From the NCBI GenBank assembly GCA_045531965.1, contig JAZSFA010000097.1, forward strand, positions 20,393 to 84,392: 64,000 nt of DNA. The letters run 5' to 3'. The notes under the pieces were generated by a model. The model was given only the letters and a program-made list of their open reading frames with translations, did no database searches and was not told where the DNA came from. Source of the DNA: CAMEON01 sp045531965 (GTDB taxonomy: Bacteria; Bacillota; Clostridia; Oscillospirales; CAG-272). This document shows positions 28,401 through 38,200 of this stretch, piece after piece. Positions within the stretch are counted from its first letter, which is position 1. Each line of letters opens with the position of its first letter. The position numbers and the translations under genes were made by a program.

Positions 28401-29167
28401 CGTGCGCTTGCGGTGAGATGCTTCTCGGCAATCACATGATGTCGAATGAATGGTCACAGGAGAACGGTCAGCACTTCCACAAGTGTATGATTTCGGGATG
28501 TTCGCATACCGACGAAAAAGTGAATTGCTCGGGCGGCACGGCCACCTGCACTGAAAAGGCCATCTGCACCATCTGCGGTGAAAAGTACGGCGAGCTTGCG
28601 GAGCACGCATACACCAATCTGAACGGCTACAAAGGAGCTGACGGTCATGCCAACGTTTGTGAATGCGGCGCTCACGATACCCCTGTTTCTCATACCCCCG
28701 ACAGAGCCGAGGCAACCGTGACAGAGGCTGTCAAGTGCTCAGATTGCGGTTACATCATCACGCCTGCTCTGGGGCACACCTCCCATACCCCCAAGGATGA
28801 GTGGAAGAGCGACGGACAAAACCATTGGCACGAATGCGTCGGCTGTGAGGGTCAGGAACTTGAAAAGGCGGCTCACGCAGATAGCAACGCCGACGGCAAG
28901 TGCGATACTTGTGATTACACCATGAGCACGGACATCCCTGATGATCCCGAGACACCCACCACCTCGGAGGATCCTGAAGAAACTGAAACCCTCGATGTCC
29001 CTCATACGGGTGACGGTGACAAGGGCGGTATGGGTGCCGGTGCTGTGATCGGCATTGTCATCGCTTCCCTGCTGATCGTCGGCATAGGTGGGTTTGCTGT
29101 AGTTTGGTTCGGGGTCAAGAAACGAAATTTTTCCGAGCTCGCGGCAATATGGAAGAAAAAGGAGTAA
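25436..29167 (+). CDS. Large surface protein 2: InlB-like repeats, Cys-x-x-Cys module, C-terminal membrane anchor
   Basis: 1243 residues. The signal peptide (about 1-32) ends AFAA. An InlB-like unit (FDGWYIAD) is near residue 85. Residues about 358-733 are two tandem modules of roughly 185 residues, each an Ig-like unit (with TATVNG and SYTF) followed by an InlB-type unit (YTLPAP, then FVGW or FAGW, then LEARW or IDARW). Two further beta domains lead to the Cys-x-x-Cys module (about 938-1165), an acidic linker and a membrane segment with a Lys/Arg tail. The last 200 residues are almost the same as in surface protein 1 (DNA repeat 28531-29121). The middle of the gene is visibly more AT-rich than its ends. 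Same ribosome-site block (AAAGGAGAAAAAACATG) as protein 1, 56 bases after it. Confidence 0.8.
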   Translation: MKTPLKSRLIAMLLALVMVLALAPVSALTAFAAGGAEWVDFAIIGHWGVFFEQTGSSQKYPIVLTNENKLSVPLPTLYRTDTDDYVFDGWYIADTDTKVTQDTVFDGYTVVVDRWTFREKDYNTVISSIKVNNVALEAGMTTAEYNAAVQGATATVNGAPANAITADSAKTYTIYHGLNKSGEPLKADEEVEVGQDYSVVTKIKLANGYTFDPNITFSSEEGMCASERFLGGADIYTKQWNTLATEVEVTINFMNTDYYFDQTPESRKLENYAQYKNWYTVSKHEGLESVTLQYESDGAWAVFIDNVPFEANGEQAGGYVTVSPYVDTTKTFRLVANYTQGKVYSEPFEVSWACLNPVIESVGIGVTAPVNGYAPQYTATLSTSTCTLKSEDESTVKNGIKWTGETGELRVSDGMFADDSDYTVGVTLVAQDGYTFANSVTATVNGGKANVSVKSETEIIVSYTFPKYEPPVTKYYVVFSNAGGYASGTMPTEWVEAGNYTLPAPGYTPYKGYEFVGWMIQGELKQPGDVISISDNVVIDARWKNADAEKIGSLGISITAPKNENSPEYTAILTTSKCKLKDVSCISWVGENVGELNVNSKFNNDNDYTVTIKLVAEDGYKFTNSVTATVNANNAIVLVKSESEIWVSYTFAKPVKHIVTFNTNSTFATGTMSPVEAVEGSYTLPAPTYTPKYGYTFAGWLLNGYLRQPGDEITLTSPTTLEARWKSDYAPVGFIKQPSEPDAKTTSTQIQYRVSNFEIDPSIAYDSILAQVYNEDTGEWVSDIYDGGNLVVTAGNGAVDSGYGYDIIVFYANIAKKYTFRIIAKNGGDIVASSESFTVRWIPKSITVQPKGDMIDIGETYTVTIKTNFYISSSEIEYYDAETDQWKLYTTVGSSKWQPFTKDFTSNTESSLRLRVKIYESPGNLTDTSNEFTITWTNHKHTYGVSPNGKDESNHWKECTDPACPDQQNSIIEVTPHKAIGGNCQIEAACACGEMLLGNHMMSNEWSQENGQHFHKCMISGCSHTDEKVNCSGGTATCTEKAICTICGEKYGELAEHAYTNLNGYKGADGHANVCECGAHDTPVSHTPDRAEATVTEAVKCSDCGYIITPALGHTSHTPKDEWKSDGQNHWHECVGCEGQELEKAAHADSNADGKCDTCDYTMSTDIPDDPETPTTSEDPEETETLDVPHTGDGDKGGMGAGAVIGIVIASLLIVGIGGFAVVWFGVKKRNFSELAAIWKKKE
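28531..29121 (+). repeat. 591-bp repeat, copy 2
   Basis: Second copy of 24746-25336, encoding the C-terminal 200 residues of surface protein 2. Confidence 0.85.
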
Positions 29168-29173
29168 ACAGTT

Positions 29174-32100
29174 ATGAAAAATCAAACCAAAGTATCCTTT
29201 GAAAAGAAAATCTTTTCGGTCTTTTTCCTGCTTCTCTTCGTTGTAGCCATGATGCTTCTCATGACTATAACGGCATCGGCAAACGACGTCACCGTGTTAT
29301 TTACCAGTCAAATTCCAGATAATGAAGACGTGAAGCTGAAAGAGGATACGGTCATTTACGTAGACACCCCTCGGGTTCTGTCCTCCATTACAGGCGATTA
29401 CAATCTGACCATTCGCGGAGAGGAAAACCTGATCATCAACGCCAGGAATTTCTCTGCCATTGATGTCAATTCTTTGTCGGTTAGCACGAATCTTACAGCT
29501 ACCAGCACGAGTGACAGGGTATTTTGCATTGACGCCTACGAGGGATTCACCTTCAACGGCTCTGCGTTGTCTGTAAAGGGTCATGGCGGTATCTATTGCG
29601 AATCCGGTGACGTCATTCTGAACAGCGGAGACATTGAGATCTTCGGTAACGGCCGCGAAGCGATCCGCACCCAAGGCAAGCTGGTGGCTGACGTCCGTAC
29701 CATCCTTCTCTCATGCCGTATGGAAGAAGATGCAGAGAAGTGGCACCAATCCGGTGCATATGCCATCGCCGGTATGAACATCAAAGCAAATAATATCGTT
29801 TTGGCGGGAAGAAATGCGGCCGTTTCTCAGCACGGCGACATCTGTCTGGAGGGTAATACCATGGCCCTCGCTACCGAGGATGCCATCGTCAACTATTACG
29901 GATCCGTAGTCCTCAGAAAAACCGCCAAAATCACGAGCGGGGAGACGTATACCGGTATTATCTGCGAGGAGGATATTTCCTTTGAGGGCTTCAACCTTGT
30001 GATTGAAGGCGGTCGAGGCATCGTTTCCGAAAAGGGTAACATCACCCTTGCCGACACTGTGACCGTGAAAGTCAACGGCGATCACGCCATCCGCGCTGCC
30101 GGAAAGATCACTATGAATGACGGTCATTACAAGATCTACGGCTCGGACAATCAGCATTCCGCCATCTACGGTACGGGTGGACTGGAAATGGCTCCGGTCC
30201 TCGACGTTGTTCTTCCCCATCAGGGTTATGCAGACGATCATACGGTCAGAGATCAGGACGGCTATGCCGCTCACGATTTGGAGATCTGTCGTGCTATTAC
30301 CGACGTGGACGTTTATATCGGCTCTCCCATCGGAGGTTACCTTCCCCCCGAAGGGGATGACGCCTTCTACGGTCTCGACGAGGATATGACCGTGAAGTTC
30401 ATCATCTGGTATGAGGACGGCGTCCGCATGAACGCGGGTGACAGGTTTATTTGCGGCAAGTCTTACACCGCCGATATCCGTTTCGTCACCAAAAACGGTG
30501 CTTTCTTCCATCTGGACTCCATGGCCAAGGTCAACGGTAAGTCTCTTAACACATATTCCTATAATGGCCAAACCGAAATTGAGGTAAACGTCAGCTTCGG
30601 CAAGTGCCCGGACCTTGTGGGTCAGGTTGACCTGGACATCAAAGCCCCTGCGGAGGGTGCTACTGCTTCCCTGTCCGTCAGCTATTTTGGTTCCGGCTAC
30701 GGCGTGCATCAGAACAGCGAGAACATCCGCTGGATGGTATCCACCGACGGCAAGAACTACGTTTCCATGACAGCCGGCGAGAAATTTGTAGCGGGCAAGT
30801 ACTACAAGGTCTTCATTGACGTACAAACCTCCGCTGACAATTACAAGTTTGTTACCGATACTAGCGGCTCCAGCGTACAGCCCCGCATCGCGGCCACGGT
30901 CAACGGTGCCAAGGCTCAGGTCACTAAGGCATACGATCAAGATCCCCAGACCATTGTGACCGTAAGCTACGACTTCGGCAAGTGTAACGATACCGTCATT
31001 GAGGAGATCATCATTACCGGTGTGGTCGCTCCCGTGGTAGGTGAACATCCCTCCTACACCTGTACGATTCTTGGCTCGGGTTATCATATCAACACAGAGA
31101 AGAATGCTTCCTATGATGCGTGGTGGGCAACACCTCCTACCCAGTGGCCCTATATTAAAAACGGTATCGGTTGGTTCGACCTGACCAAGGGCGACTGGGT
31201 CTACGCCCATGAAACCTTTATCGCGGGACACGAGTACCAAGTAAACGTCTATCTTGTCACCGATGACGGCTACACCTTCGCCCACGACAGATATTATGAA
31301 ATGCTCTTCACCGTCACGGTCAACGGCCAGGCCGCAGAAGGCAACACCTCCGGCTCCAACGGCCTTTACAACCAGACCATCATGAGCTCCTTCCTTTGCC
31401 CCAAGAAGGAGATCACCAGCATTATCATCCATGATTTAGAGGCGCCCAAGGCTGGGGAGACACCTGACACCGCCGTATCTCCCGCATACCCCGAGTTCTA
31501 CGCTGTGGACAGCGTGACCTGGTATAACGCTGATTACCTGCCCCTGGAGCCCGGTGAGGTCTTTGTGGCTCGCGAGGTTTACTGTGTGGAGATCAAGGTG
31601 GTTCCCGGTTCCCTGGGGGCAAGCGCAACCACCTTCAATCAGTCTCTCACAGCCTACGTCAACGGTCAGGAAGTCATTTCCTACGGTATGGGCGGATGGG
31701 ACAAGGTGGAGGTAAGAGCAGGCGCTATCTATATCCGCTACACCTTCAAAAATCCCGCGGCCGCTCCTGAGGTGGCTGTTGAGAGCAATATTTCGGGTAT
31801 TATCACCGCCGGCAGAGTTAACGTAAAACCCGAAGTGCTTCTCTATGCCGCCGATGACACCGCATTCGCAAGTCCCCTCTACACCGCTACTGTCAGCGAT
31901 GGATTTACCGTATCCCCCGATCACTACTGGAATTACAGCTTTGAGGGTGTTGCCCTTGGCGATTACGTCCTTGTTATCAAGAAGGTTGGACACGAGACCT
32001 ATACTACCCAGATCACGGCCACCGTGGGGCATGTTTTCGTAGAAGATCTCTCTCTCGTCATGCTTCCCTGCGAGCATGAGGGCGGCAAGGCTACTTGCAC

Positions 32101-33280
32101 CGATTTAGCTGTTTGTCTCCTTTGCGGTGAGGGTTACGGTGAATTGGATCCCGAAAACCACGCAAGTGACGATACCGCATGGGAGAGAACCGACAACTAT
32201 CACACCGAATACTATGTCTGCTGTGGTGCTGAAATCATTTCTGATGAGTTCCATATGTGGGCAAACGGCTCTTGCACAGTGTGCGGTTACGATTGCGACC
32301 ACGTCCCCGGCGACGCAGCCGATTGTGAGAATGACCAGGGTTGTATTCTCTGCGGATTTGTGCTTGTCCCCATGCTTGGACATGATTACACCACTATAGT
32401 TACAGCACCTACCTGTACCGATAACGGATATACCACCTATACTTGCAACCGTTGCAAATATACCTACGACGGTGACGTTGTAGAAGCCGAGGGTCACAGA
32501 CCCGGTGATCCCGCCGATTGCTATAACGATCAGGGATGCGTCCTTTGCGGCGCGATTCTGGCCGATAAGTTAGGCCATGATTACAAGAGTGAGGTCACAG
32601 CGCCCACCTGCACCGATAAGGGTTATACCACATTTACATGTACCCGTTGTGGCGACAGCTACGTTGGTGATGAGGTAGCCCCTAAGGGTCATACTCCCGG
32701 TGCGGCAGCTACTTGTACCGCCAATCAGACTTGTACGGTCTGCGGTACCGTGGTAGCCGGCAAGCTGGGTCACGATTACAAGGCTGAGGTCACAGCTCCC
32801 ACCTGCACCGACAAGGGTTACACCACTCACACCTGCGCTCGCTGCAATGACAGCTATACCGACACCGAAGTTGCCGCCAAGGGTCACACCCCCGGCGATT
32901 GGATCGTGGATAAAGAGCCTGCGGCAGGCGTGGAAGGCAGCAAACATAAAGAATGTATGGCTTGCGGCAAGACCTTGGAGACCGCAGTCATGGAAGCATT
33001 ACCCACGGAGACCGAGGCGGAAACTGAGCTCGAAACAGAACTTCGAACGGAGCCTGAAACCGAAGCAAAAACAGAAATGCCTGCTGAACTTCCCACGGAA
33101 CCCGATACCGATCCTCCCGCGGAAAGCCAGACAGTTTTGGCTGACGATACGACGGCAAATACAGAAAATGCCCCCGGAAAGAAGGGATGCTCCGGCAATA
33201 TGGGCGGATATGCTTCCCTGCTCCTTCTGATGCTTGCAACAGTTCCCGTAATCTTCAAACGCCCAAAAGAACATGTATAA
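29174..33280 (+). CDS. Large surface protein 3: beta-helix-like domain, Ig-like units, Cys-x-x-Cys repeats, GC-type C-terminal anchor
   Basis: 1368 residues; GGAG lies over the stop of the previous gene, six bases upstream. The signal segment is about residues 12-37. Residues about 40-330 have short beta-ladder repeats (GGIYCESGDVIL, AIRTQGKL, AIRAAGKI) like carbohydrate-binding beta-helix surface domains. Four units of about 100-130 residues follow, with conserved F-x-A-G-x-x-Y, TVNG and a final V-x-Y-x-F. Residues about 960-1270 hold at least five Cys-x-x-Cys units built on LGHDY...APTCTDKGY...C..C. A Glu/Thr-rich linker, then KKGCSG, a membrane segment and an Arg/Lys tail close the protein. 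This anchor differs from proteins 1 and 2 and resembles that of the convergent gene at 33323. Confidence 0.8.
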   Translation: MKNQTKVSFEKKIFSVFFLLLFVVAMMLLMTITASANDVTVLFTSQIPDNEDVKLKEDTVIYVDTPRVLSSITGDYNLTIRGEENLIINARNFSAIDVNSLSVSTNLTATSTSDRVFCIDAYEGFTFNGSALSVKGHGGIYCESGDVILNSGDIEIFGNGREAIRTQGKLVADVRTILLSCRMEEDAEKWHQSGAYAIAGMNIKANNIVLAGRNAAVSQHGDICLEGNTMALATEDAIVNYYGSVVLRKTAKITSGETYTGIICEEDISFEGFNLVIEGGRGIVSEKGNITLADTVTVKVNGDHAIRAAGKITMNDGHYKIYGSDNQHSAIYGTGGLEMAPVLDVVLPHQGYADDHTVRDQDGYAAHDLEICRAITDVDVYIGSPIGGYLPPEGDDAFYGLDEDMTVKFIIWYEDGVRMNAGDRFICGKSYTADIRFVTKNGAFFHLDSMAKVNGKSLNTYSYNGQTEIEVNVSFGKCPDLVGQVDLDIKAPAEGATASLSVSYFGSGYGVHQNSENIRWMVSTDGKNYVSMTAGEKFVAGKYYKVFIDVQTSADNYKFVTDTSGSSVQPRIAATVNGAKAQVTKAYDQDPQTIVTVSYDFGKCNDTVIEEIIITGVVAPVVGEHPSYTCTILGSGYHINTEKNASYDAWWATPPTQWPYIKNGIGWFDLTKGDWVYAHETFIAGHEYQVNVYLVTDDGYTFAHDRYYEMLFTVTVNGQAAEGNTSGSNGLYNQTIMSSFLCPKKEITSIIIHDLEAPKAGETPDTAVSPAYPEFYAVDSVTWYNADYLPLEPGEVFVAREVYCVEIKVVPGSLGASATTFNQSLTAYVNGQEVISYGMGGWDKVEVRAGAIYIRYTFKNPAAAPEVAVESNISGIITAGRVNVKPEVLLYAADDTAFASPLYTATVSDGFTVSPDHYWNYSFEGVALGDYVLVIKKVGHETYTTQITATVGHVFVEDLSLVMLPCEHEGGKATCTDLAVCLLCGEGYGELDPENHASDDTAWERTDNYHTEYYVCCGAEIISDEFHMWANGSCTVCGYDCDHVPGDAADCENDQGCILCGFVLVPMLGHDYTTIVTAPTCTDNGYTTYTCNRCKYTYDGDVVEAEGHRPGDPADCYNDQGCVLCGAILADKLGHDYKSEVTAPTCTDKGYTTFTCTRCGDSYVGDEVAPKGHTPGAAATCTANQTCTVCGTVVAGKLGHDYKAEVTAPTCTDKGYTTHTCARCNDSYTDTEVAAKGHTPGDWIVDKEPAAGVEGSKHKECMACGKTLETAVMEALPTETEAETELETELRTEPETEAKTEMPAELPTEPDTDPPAESQTVLADDTTANTENAPGKKGCSGNMGGYASLLLLMLATVPVIFKRPKEHV

Positions 33281-33288
33281 AAAAACAC

Positions 33289-33321
33289 ATCGCCCCTGTG
33301 CTGAAGCACAGGGGCGATTTT
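33289..33321. terminator. Bidirectional terminator between convergent genes
   Basis: Perfect 13-bp stem ATCGCCCCTGTGC / GCACAGGGGCGAT with loop TGAA. It has a T run on the plus side and an A run (T run on the minus strand) on the other, so it can serve both flanking genes. Confidence 0.85.
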
Positions 33322-33322
33322 C

Positions 33323-34981
33323 TTATCCTTTGTCTATATTATCTTTGCGACGATTCAAAACAGGCATGACGGCAACAACCAAAAATAATAGCCCTGCGCC
33401 TCCGCAGATGACGGAATCACAGCCTGCCGTTGTCTCCTCGGTAGCAGGCTCGGTTTTTGTTTCGGTCTTGTCCTCGATGGCGCTATCGGTGGGTGCTTCG
33501 GTAGGTGCTTCTGTAGGTAGTTCTGTGACAGGTTCAGTAGGTGCCTCGGTAGGGGCTTCGGTCTCCACGGGCGGCTCGTCGGTGCGAAGACGGTAAAGTC
33601 TTCCCTCGCCTGCCAGGAAGCTTTCTTCCATCACACCATCTTTGATCTCCACAGGAACATACTCACCGGTAAGCGGATCAAAATATTCCAGCCACTTGAC
33701 ATCTTCGGAAAGGGATAGGTTGAATTTGCCAACCATTTTTTTCCTCACTGAGTTTTTGTTGAAGATCATAATATAATGATCATCACCCTCTTTGGGCTCC
33801 ATCACACTGATGATAAACTCGCTTCTGCGTCCTTCGGGCTGAATGAAAAAGTCCTCAGGGAGATACTCCACGTTTGCTGTTTGCTTATCTGTATGGTATG
33901 CGTGAGCCACATCCTGATTCATGAGGATAGAGGAAAGCCCTCTGACTTCCCAGTTCAGCTCGCTGAAGGCGGCGAACAGCTCAGGGTCACGAATGGTACC
34001 GTCACGGTAGATAAGGGAATCCCGGAAGCCCTCGCCCTCGGTATCAGAAGAGCCGGGACAGACCAAATTGAACCAGGACAGGGCTTTGAATCCGTATGTC
34101 AAATAGGCGTAAACATTCCAGCGCATCTCATTGACAGTAGGCATTCTGGTCCCATTCCATGCAGTCGATTGTGGGAAGCCATGGGTTTTGAGCTTGCCGT
34201 TTTCATATGCCACCTTGCGGAGCACCTCCATATCGGCAAAGATGTCGGTCAACACCACGCCGCCGTCGCGGAAGGGGTAGTAGTCGTGAGACAGATACTC
34301 GATGTTCTCCGCACCGATAGTCTGCACAAAATTGGTAACATGCTCCTCGTAGGTACCGCCCAGTGCCCATTCCGGGGCGTAGCTGGGGAAAAGGTTGACC
34401 ATGGGATAGCGGGTAGGATCCTGTTCGCGGTAAAGCTTTACCAAACGGGCAATCTCGGGGAACTTGTCGGCGGTAGGTTCATCCACCACATGATAGCCCA
34501 CGCAATGCTCCTTGCCTTCGGCAAACTCCACGCCAATGGCGATGTTCTTCTCTGCCATGCTCCCGTTCATCTGATAGATCATATTGCGCTTGGCATACTG
34601 CTCTTCGATGTTGTTCCAGTAGTCGGCGTCGTACATATATCCCGACCCGAAATCGCGAGGAAACATATTGAAGTTAAGGCCCGCGGCTGCCATCTGGTCC
34701 AGCTGATACTCGTAACTATCTTTTTCAAAGGAGTAAAATGACACCCAAGAGCCAATGAGCAGGTCGTCAGTAGTGACATCGTCTGCCATGATCTTTTCAC
34801 GCCACGCTTTCTTTTTTGCCTCATACGCTGTGTCTGCATCGCTAACATCATCATTGTCTGCGGCATAGGTCGTCAAAGGAGTCAGCACCACGGTTAATAG
34901 GGCTGAAAGGATCATGACAACGCTCAAGATTCGACAAAGAGCGCGAAGGCACCTATCGTTTTTCTGCTTTTTCATAAACAT
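33323..34981 (-). CDS. Membrane-anchored glycoside-hydrolase-like protein
   Basis: 552 residues from the ATG at 34981 (AAAAGGAG four bases upstream; an ATG two codons later is also possible). The signal peptide ends TYAA near residue 40. Residues about 65-460 look like a (beta/alpha)8 glycosidase of the GH-A type: GYHVVDEP near 160, LSHDYYPF near 230, THGFPQSTAWNG near 268 and LTYGFKALSWF near 298. A small beta domain with DPLTGEYVPV follows. A PTEAPTEPVTE-type linker leads to the C terminus GCDSVICGG, a membrane segment and an Arg-rich tail. I cannot assign a numbered family or substrate. It is convergent with the surface-protein operon and shares its terminator. Confidence 0.7.
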   Translation of the reverse strand: MFMKKQKNDRCLRALCRILSVVMILSALLTVVLTPLTTYAADNDDVSDADTAYEAKKKAWREKIMADDVTTDDLLIGSWVSFYSFEKDSYEYQLDQMAAAGLNFNMFPRDFGSGYMYDADYWNNIEEQYAKRNMIYQMNGSMAEKNIAIGVEFAEGKEHCVGYHVVDEPTADKFPEIARLVKLYREQDPTRYPMVNLFPSYAPEWALGGTYEEHVTNFVQTIGAENIEYLSHDYYPFRDGGVVLTDIFADMEVLRKVAYENGKLKTHGFPQSTAWNGTRMPTVNEMRWNVYAYLTYGFKALSWFNLVCPGSSDTEGEGFRDSLIYRDGTIRDPELFAAFSELNWEVRGLSSILMNQDVAHAYHTDKQTANVEYLPEDFFIQPEGRRSEFIISVMEPKEGDDHYIMIFNKNSVRKKMVGKFNLSLSEDVKWLEYFDPLTGEYVPVEIKDGVMEESFLAGEGRLYRLRTDEPPVETEAPTEAPTEPVTELPTEAPTEAPTDSAIEDKTETKTEPATEETTAGCDSVICGGAGLLFLVVAVMPVLNRRKDNIDKG

Positions 34982-35015
34982 TGATCTCCTTTTGAGGAAT
35001 AATATTGGCACGAAT

Positions 35016-35044
35016 ATTATAACATATCGAAACCGATTTCACAA
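35016..35044 (-). promoter_or_regulatory. Promoter of the anchored glycosidase-like gene
   Basis: TTGTGA (35039-35044), 17-bp spacer, perfect TATAAT (35016-35021), minus strand. Confidence 0.65.
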
Positions 35045-35178
35045 GAGAAAGATTTCATTTTTATCAAATTAAGCAATGTGAACAAAAATATAGCATCATT
35101 TTTTCATACAGAACAAGGTTCTCTTTTATTCCTACTGTTTTTTGCCTTGTAACATTATGTTATTCTGACAAAAAAATC

Positions 35179-35207
35179 TTGACACAGTACACAAATTATT
35201 GTATAAT
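35179..35207 (+). promoter_or_regulatory. Consensus promoter of the 1422-residue lipoprotein gene
   Basis: Perfect TTGACA (35179-35184), 17-bp spacer, perfect TATAAT (35202-35207). The leader is about 75 bases. Confidence 0.85.
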
Positions 35208-35290
35208 TGTGAAAAGAGGATTTCGACGAGACCCTATTTTGCCCATGCTCCAAAGTAATCATCCTTACATTTCAGAAAGGTAATCTCTTT

Positions 35291-38200
35291 ATGAAATTGA
35301 GACAAATGCTATTGACAGTCCTGTGTTTTTCCCTCTCATTGAGCGGATGCCTTGCCTCTTGCGGAGGCAAAAAAGCCCCCTCCGAAGACATATCCAACAC
35401 AGAAAGCAGTCCCCTCGGCACCGAAAGCGAATTCGGTGCTGACACAGAAACCGAGACAGAGGTTGGCGAAGAATACGTAGAGCCTGTGATCACCGGTCCC
35501 TATGCTGACACCATTATGCAAGCCAATCGTATGGCAGATGGCGTACAGGCTTACTATGCCAACGCCAAGCGGACATCCTACCGCATTGAAAACATGAATA
35601 TGCGGCTGAATTATGAACTTTCCTCCGCCAAGCCCAATCTTATAACAGCTTTATCCAACACACAAGGGAAAAACTACGTTGAAAACACCATGGATGTTTT
35701 CATTACCATGGCAGATGGAACGACCTATCTGGCTTCCGAATCCACCGCTGCCCCTCACACCAACGTTTACCGTATGGGCTACTATTATTACGATGCTCAC
35801 ATTATGGGACAGAACTTTATGGGCGGTTCCGCTATCCTGAAAGAGATGCCCTTTACGGTGAGCAGAAATACCATCAAAGGCAATCAGGTTTTGGGATTGT
35901 CGGTTTCCGATGGCATTATTTCCTACACGGCTGACGGCATCGATCCCTACGTTTACACCCCCAACAACAAGAATCTGAAGGGACAGGGCTTCAATGCAGA
36001 CGAGTACAACGCCGTACAGTTTTCGGTCAAGTCCACCGCCACCGAGGGATTTCTGTATTTTATCGCAGGTTCCCGCACAGGACACACCGATGAGCAGAAA
36101 GTTCGCTTCGATCTGGAGGCAAACGGAGAGTGGAACACCTACACCGTGGTGCTGAACACGGTTCCCGATTACACGGACAAGGTCACTTCCCTTCGCTTTG
36201 ATATAGGCAACAGCGGTGAGAAGGTAGAGATCAAGGATATCAAGGCTGTCAAGCTGGACACCTCTGCCCCCGCCATTCTTCTGGACAGAACCTTCCACAC
36301 CTACTCTGACAAGATGAACCAGGTGCTTCATTTCGTAGCCTCCCAGCAGGTTGAAGGCATTGAGGGCATGGGCTTTGTGACCCGTATCCCCGCCGACACC
36401 GTGGCAAAGCTTTTGGTCAAGGATCGGAACGGTATCCACGAGGATCTGGACGGTGTGGATTTCTCCACCGTTGAGTACGCGGGCTTTGACGTTAAGGAAG
36501 CCGGTATTCTGGGCTTTATCCTGCTGCCCCACGAAAATAGCGGCAAGCTGGAAATCGCCTTAAAAGACGGTGTATACACAATCACTCAAACAGCTTGTCC
36601 CGAGGGAGGAATATTGCGTGCTGATCCCAACACCACCGCCGATGACTTCTACATGGGGCACCGTCTTTACACAGACGAAAGCCATGATTTCACCGTTTTC
36701 CTACGTGAAGCAGAATTCGAGCGCCATCCCTTAGAAACGGTCAGCGGTTCTACCTATCTGGGTTACGATGTACTGAGGGGCGCGTACAAGTTCAAGATCG
36801 GCGGCACGGGCTTTAACGAGCCCTTCTTCACCGAGCAGAACCGTCACTACGCCTCAGATATAACGGTTGAGGGCGATACGGATGACCGCAACATTTACGT
36901 ATACACCTACTTCGAGGGTGGATGCGGCGAAAACGCGTTGGTCCTGGACAAGAACGATATGCTCCTGCCCATTCCCGTTATGATCTACAAGAACTTCAAG
37001 GGTGAGAACGAGGAGCCGATCTTCGATCCCGGTGATCCCTCCTATTCAGAGACCTATTTCCCCATTTCGGTGAAGGCGGGCAGTAAAACCGAGCTGACGG
37101 TTCTGAATCTCTATATGAACTGGGGTCAGATCCCCCTGAAACAGCTCTCCTCCATTCAGTTCTTCTGGCCCTACTATCATCTGTCTCTGGGTACCACCGA
37201 GACCAGCTGTATCAGCCCTCTGTACGGTGCCAGAGATCTGTGGACGTTGCCTGATTTCCGCTCCATGTCCATGCCATATTGGTTTGAGCTTCCTGAGGGT
37301 CAGGGCTACAGCAATCAGCCCCAGCACACCCACGGCGGCTTCCAGTATTTCCTGCAATACACCGACAAGAACGGGAACTACGCCGCCACCGAGAACGATC
37401 ACAACGACATCATCTCCTCGGGTCCCGTCTACACCGACGTAAAGATGGACTATATTTCGGATGACGGTCGCATCAAGGTCTCCTACAACCACCTGGAGCT
37501 TCCAGAGACTGACGAGCTTCGTGCTTACTACGAGATCAATTACGAGGTATTGGAGGACATCTCCATTGCCGATTTCGCCAAGGATTTCTCCTTCTATTCT
37601 CTGGAAGGGTACGCGGGCAAGTATCAAAAAATCGGATATTTGGGTGAAAATCATCAGATCATACACGGAGAAGTCAACGACAAAGACACCGCTGAGATCC
37701 TCAAGCTGGGCGAAAATTACCCCTACGCGGCACTTTACGATCTGAAGGCAGACACGCCTGATTGGGAACAAAACAACGTAAATCTCGGCTTTGTGGTTTA
37801 CGATTCCAGCTTCACCATTGGCGGCAAGGACTGCGACGCGGGCTTTGTTCTGGTGGGCAGAAACGCCAAGTACAGTCTCTCCCTTGATCTTGGCGAGGTC
37901 ACCCTTAAGAAGGGCGACACCATGAAGCTCTGTCTCATCATCTCCCCTTGGGGCTTTTATGATTCTGTTGACGATAGCCATATGCAAAAGATCCGAGAGA
38001 ACACCTGCCTGAAGGGGCTGAAGCTGACGGTACAGGACGGCGAGGCATTGAACAGCGTGTATCTGCCCAAGGTGAAGTCTACCAACGGCAAGTCTGCCGA
38101 GTTTACAATTTCCGGCGGCTCCAACAATAAGGCTGTTCGAGTATACGGCTTTGACATGCTGACCGCCCCCGTTATCTATGAAAAGATCGACGGCAAGTGG

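Noticed and set aside
29711..31432. 573-codon minus-strand frame inside surface protein 3
   Set aside because: Antisense shadow without ribosome site; the plus frame has signal peptide, domains and anchor.
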